Source: Styela clava (Eukaryota > Chordata > Ascidiacea > Stolidobranchia > Styelidae). From it: a DNA stretch of 64,000 nucleotides. Shown here piece after piece: positions 59,501 to 64,000 of this stretch. The notes under the pieces are model-generated. The model made no database searches, had not been told where the DNA came from, and saw only the letters and a list, made by a program, of their open reading frames with translations. The stretch spans positions 9,548,001 through 9,612,000 of the forward strand of contig NC_135251.1 of the NCBI RefSeq assembly GCF_964204865.1. Reading direction: 5' to 3'. Numbering within the stretch: position 1 is the stretch's first letter; each line of letters starts with the position of its first letter. Both the position numbers and the translations under genes were made by a program.

Positions 59501-61012
59501 ATGGATGAATTTACCGTAGTTGAGTATTGTGGCTATAACGAAAGTTTCCATTGTGATTTTTGCAATGGTACTTCAGGAAAATATTCATATGGTATGTGGG
59601 CACATGCGATGACTTGTCTCGACTATCAAACGTTGATAGATAGAGGTTGGAGGAGAAGTGGTGTTTATTGTTATAAACCAGATCTAGAAAAATCATGCTG
59701 TCAAAAATATACAATCCGATATCGAACTCTTGAATATAAACTGACAAAGTCAAAAAAAAAGGTTCTGAATAAAATGAAACAATTTTTGGAATCTGAAGGT
59801 GATGATAAGATTGTAAATTGGAAGGCAAAGAATGCTGCCAGAAATGCAGAACCTAAAATGAAGCAATCTGTTGAAAATAATACAAGCGAAACTAAGGCTT
59901 CAAAAGTTCCAATGGTTTTAGTTGACGACTCGCAATTAAAGACTCATCAAGTAGCATCTAATGAAACGAAAAAATCTATCAAAGCCGGTCTTGGTGCAGA
60001 TCCATCGAAACCTATTTGTATAAAATCCAAAGTTTTGAGGCAACAGAAAAGAGATTTAGCAACGGCTTCAGGCGATGCATCTTCTACAACTACTTCGACT
60101 TCACAGCAATCGAAGCTTAAAACACTTCAAGAATATGTTCCTCACTTACTTAATTCAACTGATTTCAAGAGAAAACTTGAAATTCGAATGGTTCATGCCA
60201 AAATTGGCAACAGTGAATTTGAAGCAACACGAGAAGAATCCTATTCCCTATATAAAAAATATCAACAAATAATTCATGGAGATGGTCCATCAGATTGCTC
60301 AGAAAAACAGTGGATTCGTTTTTTAGTAGATTGCCCTTTTCATCGAGACAAAGACGGCCCAGGACTAGGATATGGTAGCTACCATCAACAGTATGTCTTG
60401 GATGGTAAAATTATTGCAGTTGGTGTGGTTGATGTATTACCCAACTGTCTGTCATCAGTATATTTATACTATGATCCAGATTATGGTTTCCTCTCACTTG
60501 GTATCTATACAGCTCTTAGTGAAATAGCCTATACTCAGACATTGTATGAAGAATCAAATGATCTTCTGTATTATTATATGGGATTTTATATTCATTCATG
60601 TCAAAAAATGAAATATAAAAGGGGATTTCAACCTTCCGATTTACTGTGCCCAGAGACGTATAAATGGGTACCATCGGAATTGTGCTTCTCACTACTTGAT
60701 AAAGAAAAATACAGCAGACTTAACGAATTAAACGGTGGCTCTGCTACCGATGTCGATCAGCATAGTGGTAGAGAAGATTTTGATATAAATGAAATTGGTA
60801 TTCTGCACAGAAGTTTATTGAGTTATGGTGCATACACAAATCTAAAATATATTGCTCTTGTTAAAGCTGATCAAAACCACTTTGATGATATAAACGAAGA
60901 ACTTTTAGAGTCTCAAAAGCAAGCAAAGAATAGCGAACTGCAAAACCTAAAAGAATATGTTTCGGTTGTTGGCACCGTTTGTGCAAAAAGAATGTTTGTC
61001 TATAGATCTTAA
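59501..61012 (+). CDS. ATE1: Arginyl-tRNA--protein transferase 1 (ATE1), intronless, 503 aa
   Basis: Transfers arginine from Arg-tRNA to acidic (or oxidised Cys) N-termini, making N-degrons for the ubiquitin system; cytosolic/nuclear. The N-terminal domain has the four conserved cysteines C18, C21 and C66-C67 (the Fe-S ligand set known in the family), SYGMWAH (29-35) and DRGWRRSG (47-54). A lysine/serine-rich variable linker follows. The C-terminal GNAT-like transferase part has DGKIIAVGVVDVLPNCLSSV, YLYYDPDYGFLSLG, YYYMGFYIHSC and the SDLLCPETYKWVP stretch. Length is normal for animal ATE1 and no lesion is seen. It is read from a single exon, whereas animal ATE1 genes usually have many introns. 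TTTCCAG at 59488-59494 could be the acceptor of a 5' UTR intron. A retrocopy or lineage-specific intron loss would explain this. Confidence 0.95.
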   Translation: MDEFTVVEYCGYNESFHCDFCNGTSGKYSYGMWAHAMTCLDYQTLIDRGWRRSGVYCYKPDLEKSCCQKYTIRYRTLEYKLTKSKKKVLNKMKQFLESEGDDKIVNWKAKNAARNAEPKMKQSVENNTSETKASKVPMVLVDDSQLKTHQVASNETKKSIKAGLGADPSKPICIKSKVLRQQKRDLATASGDASSTTTSTSQQSKLKTLQEYVPHLLNSTDFKRKLEIRMVHAKIGNSEFEATREESYSLYKKYQQIIHGDGPSDCSEKQWIRFLVDCPFHRDKDGPGLGYGSYHQQYVLDGKIIAVGVVDVLPNCLSSVYLYYDPDYGFLSLGIYTALSEIAYTQTLYEESNDLLYYYMGFYIHSCQKMKYKRGFQPSDLLCPETYKWVPSELCFSLLDKEKYSRLNELNGGSATDVDQHSGREDFDINEIGILHRSLLSYGAYTNLKYIALVKADQNHFDDINEELLESQKQAKNSELQNLKEYVSVVGTVCAKRMFVYRS

Positions 61013-61108
61013 TTTCATTGTTGAATATTTATGCCTTTGTAGTTATGTAGTTGATGGTAACATAATACTAACGGTCAAGCAATCGTGAATATGTTTAATA
61101 GTTTAAAT

Positions 61109-62367
61109 CAGTGTTTCCCAACCCGAGTCCGCAGAGCGTTTGAATGCGTCTGCAACGAGCGGAAACGTTCTTGCGACCTTTTTACGATTTACGTTAGAAT
61201 TTACATAAAACATAAAAAGCAAGTTTATTCACATAACATTAATCGAGTCAATAATAACTGGTTACTGAGTAGATCTGGGCGTATATCCGAATATTCAACT
61301 ATTAGAATATCAATTTACTATTCGAAAATTTGGTAACAGTTGACGCGACAGGTCCTTTGCTCTTAATCAGACGATTGGATTACACAACTCACTTGCGAAT
61401 TTCCGACGAAAACACGAGTTTGCACACGCTTCGATAGATACATAAGTGGTGCTTCTTGCGAGTTCGAACAACGATGAATAAATTTGTTTTCTGGTAGGTG
61501 TCAATGGTGGCAACCCAAATTTTCTAAATTTGAAAGCGGCAATACAAAATACTAAAAATAAAACTGAGAACACCAAAAGTTTTGTTTTATGATGGTCCGT
61601 TACCGATTAAAACGCTCATTTAGACATTGCAAATCGCAAAATTTTGGATACTACCGTACCAGGGCATTTTTTCATCAGGATTCTTTGCTTTACTGCCTCC
61701 ACATTGGTACAAACAGTACTGCAGTATGTGTTGTACAAACAGCTCAGATTTGTCGAATTCACAAAAACAAGAATCAAAACAAAATATAATCGGCCACTTT
61801 TTCATGCATTTTCGCGTTCACGGCTTGTCATGATATTTTCTTAGTATTGCTTTTATTTCGTCAACACAACCGCAGAATAAAATTATTACAATTAAATTAA
61901 TAATAAAGCAAGGGGATCAATATGTATTTTTGATTTACTAATGTACTTTAAATACATTTTTAATAAGTACTAAATCAAGTGGAAATCACTTTCTGGAAAT
62001 TTATAGAAGATGGTAGGATTTCCAACGACGATAATAAATTAGGCAACGGCAACGGCGATAACAAATTAGCAAGATCGCAAAAAATATAATCGGGCAATAT
62101 ATTCACACATTATTATGTTCGAGGATTGCCGCGGCATTTTAGAGAAGTAATGCTTCCACCTTGTCGTAAGTCGACGCAACCGCGAGTTGCCATTAACACA
62201 ATTAAATTTACATAGAAAGACATTGTTGAAATTCGTTAAAATTCTGTTGTGTTTTGTTTTATTGCTTCTTCCTACAGAGTACGGTTGCAATAGTACGCAC
62301 CTTGAGTCCGCAAAGGTTTTTGCCGTTGAGAAAATAGTCCGCGACCAAAAAAGGTTGGGAAACGCTG
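61109..62367. mobile_element. hAT-like non-autonomous element 3' of ATE1
   Basis: Terminal inverted repeats CAGTGTTTCCCAACC and GGTTGGGAAACGCTG, flanked by 8-bp near-identical target duplications GTTTAAAT (61101-61108) and GTCTAAAT (62368-62375). Open frames inside are short with no recognised transposase. Confidence 0.8.
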
Positions 62368-62375
62368 GTCTAAAT

Positions 62376-64000
62376 GTAGCAACAATTTTATAACATTCCT
62401 AATGTATTCATAATCTGATTTGGGTGAATAATCCTGTCTCCCATATTGCAAAATTTAATATCATATTTAACTGAAAGTTTTCGTTTAATTAATAGACAGA
62501 TTTTATTTAAAACTCTATGTTTGGATTGGAAATATTATTTGCCATATTTCACAGCTAGTTGGCACATTACATGCAGCCCGAACCCACAGGAGTGCAGTGT
62601 ACAAGATTTATATGCTGCAATGAGTAAGGGTTCTCTTCCGACTGAAAAAACAAGTTATTGACCTTGAGCTTATTTATTGAAATTCTGCAAATCATTTTTT
62701 TACCTCAATCACTTTGTCATTTTGCGCAATTTGTATCAAATTCAAACGACATATTTTATAATTTATTTGACAACTATTGGATATCCAGTTAGGTACCAGT
62801 TGGATGGATTAAAATTAGCTATTTGCCCTGGGTTTTGTTCAATTTTCAATAATATTTACGATTAGGGATATAGGGTATTAACAAGCAGCCATTTGCAATG
62901 GAAATTAGGAGTTTTCAATTTGCTCAATACTCTATTTCTTAGAAGCTCGAGGTTGTAGGCTATCATGCTTTACCACTAAAATTCCTGGCTCGAAACAAAT
63001 ATGAAAATTATTGAGTTACCCGTTTGAGGTAATTATTGAGAGTACAAAATTATTTTTCCAGCTATGTCTGTTGTGTATGTCTATGGTTGTTTTTCTCAGA
63101 GGGTTCCTAAGTTTTGTATTTTGTGTATATGCACATTTAAAGCATATGTCTATATTTATTGAATCAGACTTTTGAGACATGATTGACTTACTCAGGAAGG
63201 AAAGAAATCGATGACGGTATAAAATTGGCACAACTTCATATTGATGAAGCATTAAGATTTTTAAAATGTATTTTTTTGTGGATTTTATGACTAATATACT
63301 TGCACCTAATATTTGCTTGTTCATTGGCAACATTATTGGAGGCGCCGAATGAAGCGGTATCTTTTCTTTGCGTATCTGTGCCGAATAGGGGAAATATATA
63401 TTTTTACATTTTGAATTTAATGAATTTCAAAATTACAAAACGAATATCTTTGAATCGAAATTCCATTTGAAATAACCATAAATAGGTGCATGTCAACATA
63501 AATCACAGAACATTTTTCAAGTTTGGCGTCAAAATCATACTTTTAGGGATCATATAAAAAGTCTGCATCTTGGCCGTGATTCTTATTAAACGAGTAATTG
63601 GCGAGCATGTGAAAAAAATAAACAGAATGAGTTTAGTTTTGGTTTCAAGGCCATACGTCCAGGCACAAATTCTACAGTTTGTACCTAGGCCGTTGCTTTA
63701 AATACTTGTGGCATTGTAACATCTTTGAGGTTCGTATTCATACATAACGGACCAACTCTTTTCCTCGTCTAAGTAAGGCGCCCATGCGAAAAATAGATGG
63801 CTTCTTTAATTTAATCCACTCATATTGATTTTCAAAATGAAAAAAGAATATTATCGAATCAAGAGTTCATGTTGAAATAACCATAAATAGGAGCATGACA
63901 ACAACAATCACAAGAGGATTTTGGAGATTGAACTTTGAGTGATCTTAGTCGTTGAGTCAGTATCTTAATTGTTACTCAAACGTGCTCCTGTCGGTGGGTT
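62376..64000. other. Intergenic DNA right of the ATE1 region
   Basis: No gene recognised. TTGAAATAACCATAAATAGG occurs twice (about 63469 and 63873) with similar surrounding sequence, a diverged direct repeat about 400 bp apart. Confidence 0.5.

Noticed and set aside
61367..61844. Cluster of short frames after ATE1
   Set aside because: All lie in the 61109-62367 hAT-like element and resemble no transposase.

Overview
This is a eukaryotic, AT-rich, transposon-dense window: split genes with canonical GT-AG introns, abundant hAT-type elements and MITEs, a non-LTR retrotransposon fragment and microsatellites. There are no bacterial-style gene clusters or CRISPR arrays, and I saw no structural RNA gene. 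Protein similarities (arginyltransferase ATE1, SAMD3-like proteins) indicate an animal. I favour a marine invertebrate, possibly a tunicate, but cannot fix the species from the sequence.

Left half (about 276-29,757): a tandem segmental duplication. Two adjacent units, about 276-21,318 and 21,317-29,757, each carry one five-exon plus-strand gene for a SAM-domain protein with a C-terminal region like that of SAMD3-like proteins. Exons 1, 3, 4 and 5 have identical lengths in both copies (103, 164, 94 and 111 nt) and all intron phases agree. Copy B (exons 23,395-28,197) is an intact 431-residue frame. It has an N-terminal SAM domain, a SUMO-interaction-like VIDLT motif, a basic nuclear-localisation-like cluster and the C-terminal domain. 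Copy A (exons 2,946-19,638) has an in-frame TAA at codon 169 and a frame-shifted C-terminus, so it looks like a decaying paralogue. It is also swollen by about 12 kb of transposon insertions.

Middle (about 32.9-43.2 kb): a minus-strand gene of at least ten exons, reassembled here from matching splice phases. It encodes an unrecognised protein with a roughly 390-residue acidic, proline- and tyrosine-rich region (several YDEV-like motifs) followed by a CPCEC motif and one transmembrane helix. One intron needs a GC donor. Its 3' end is uncertain. Its introns hold hairpin MITEs and hAT elements.

Right (about 44-58.4 kb): no recognisable genes, only repeats and unassigned DNA. At 59,501-61,012 there is an intact, intronless ATE1 (arginyl-tRNA--protein transferase). 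A roughly 120-bp sequence upstream of it is duplicated, and a 1.26-kb hAT-like element lies about 100 bp beyond its stop. The three gene loci show no obvious functional connection.
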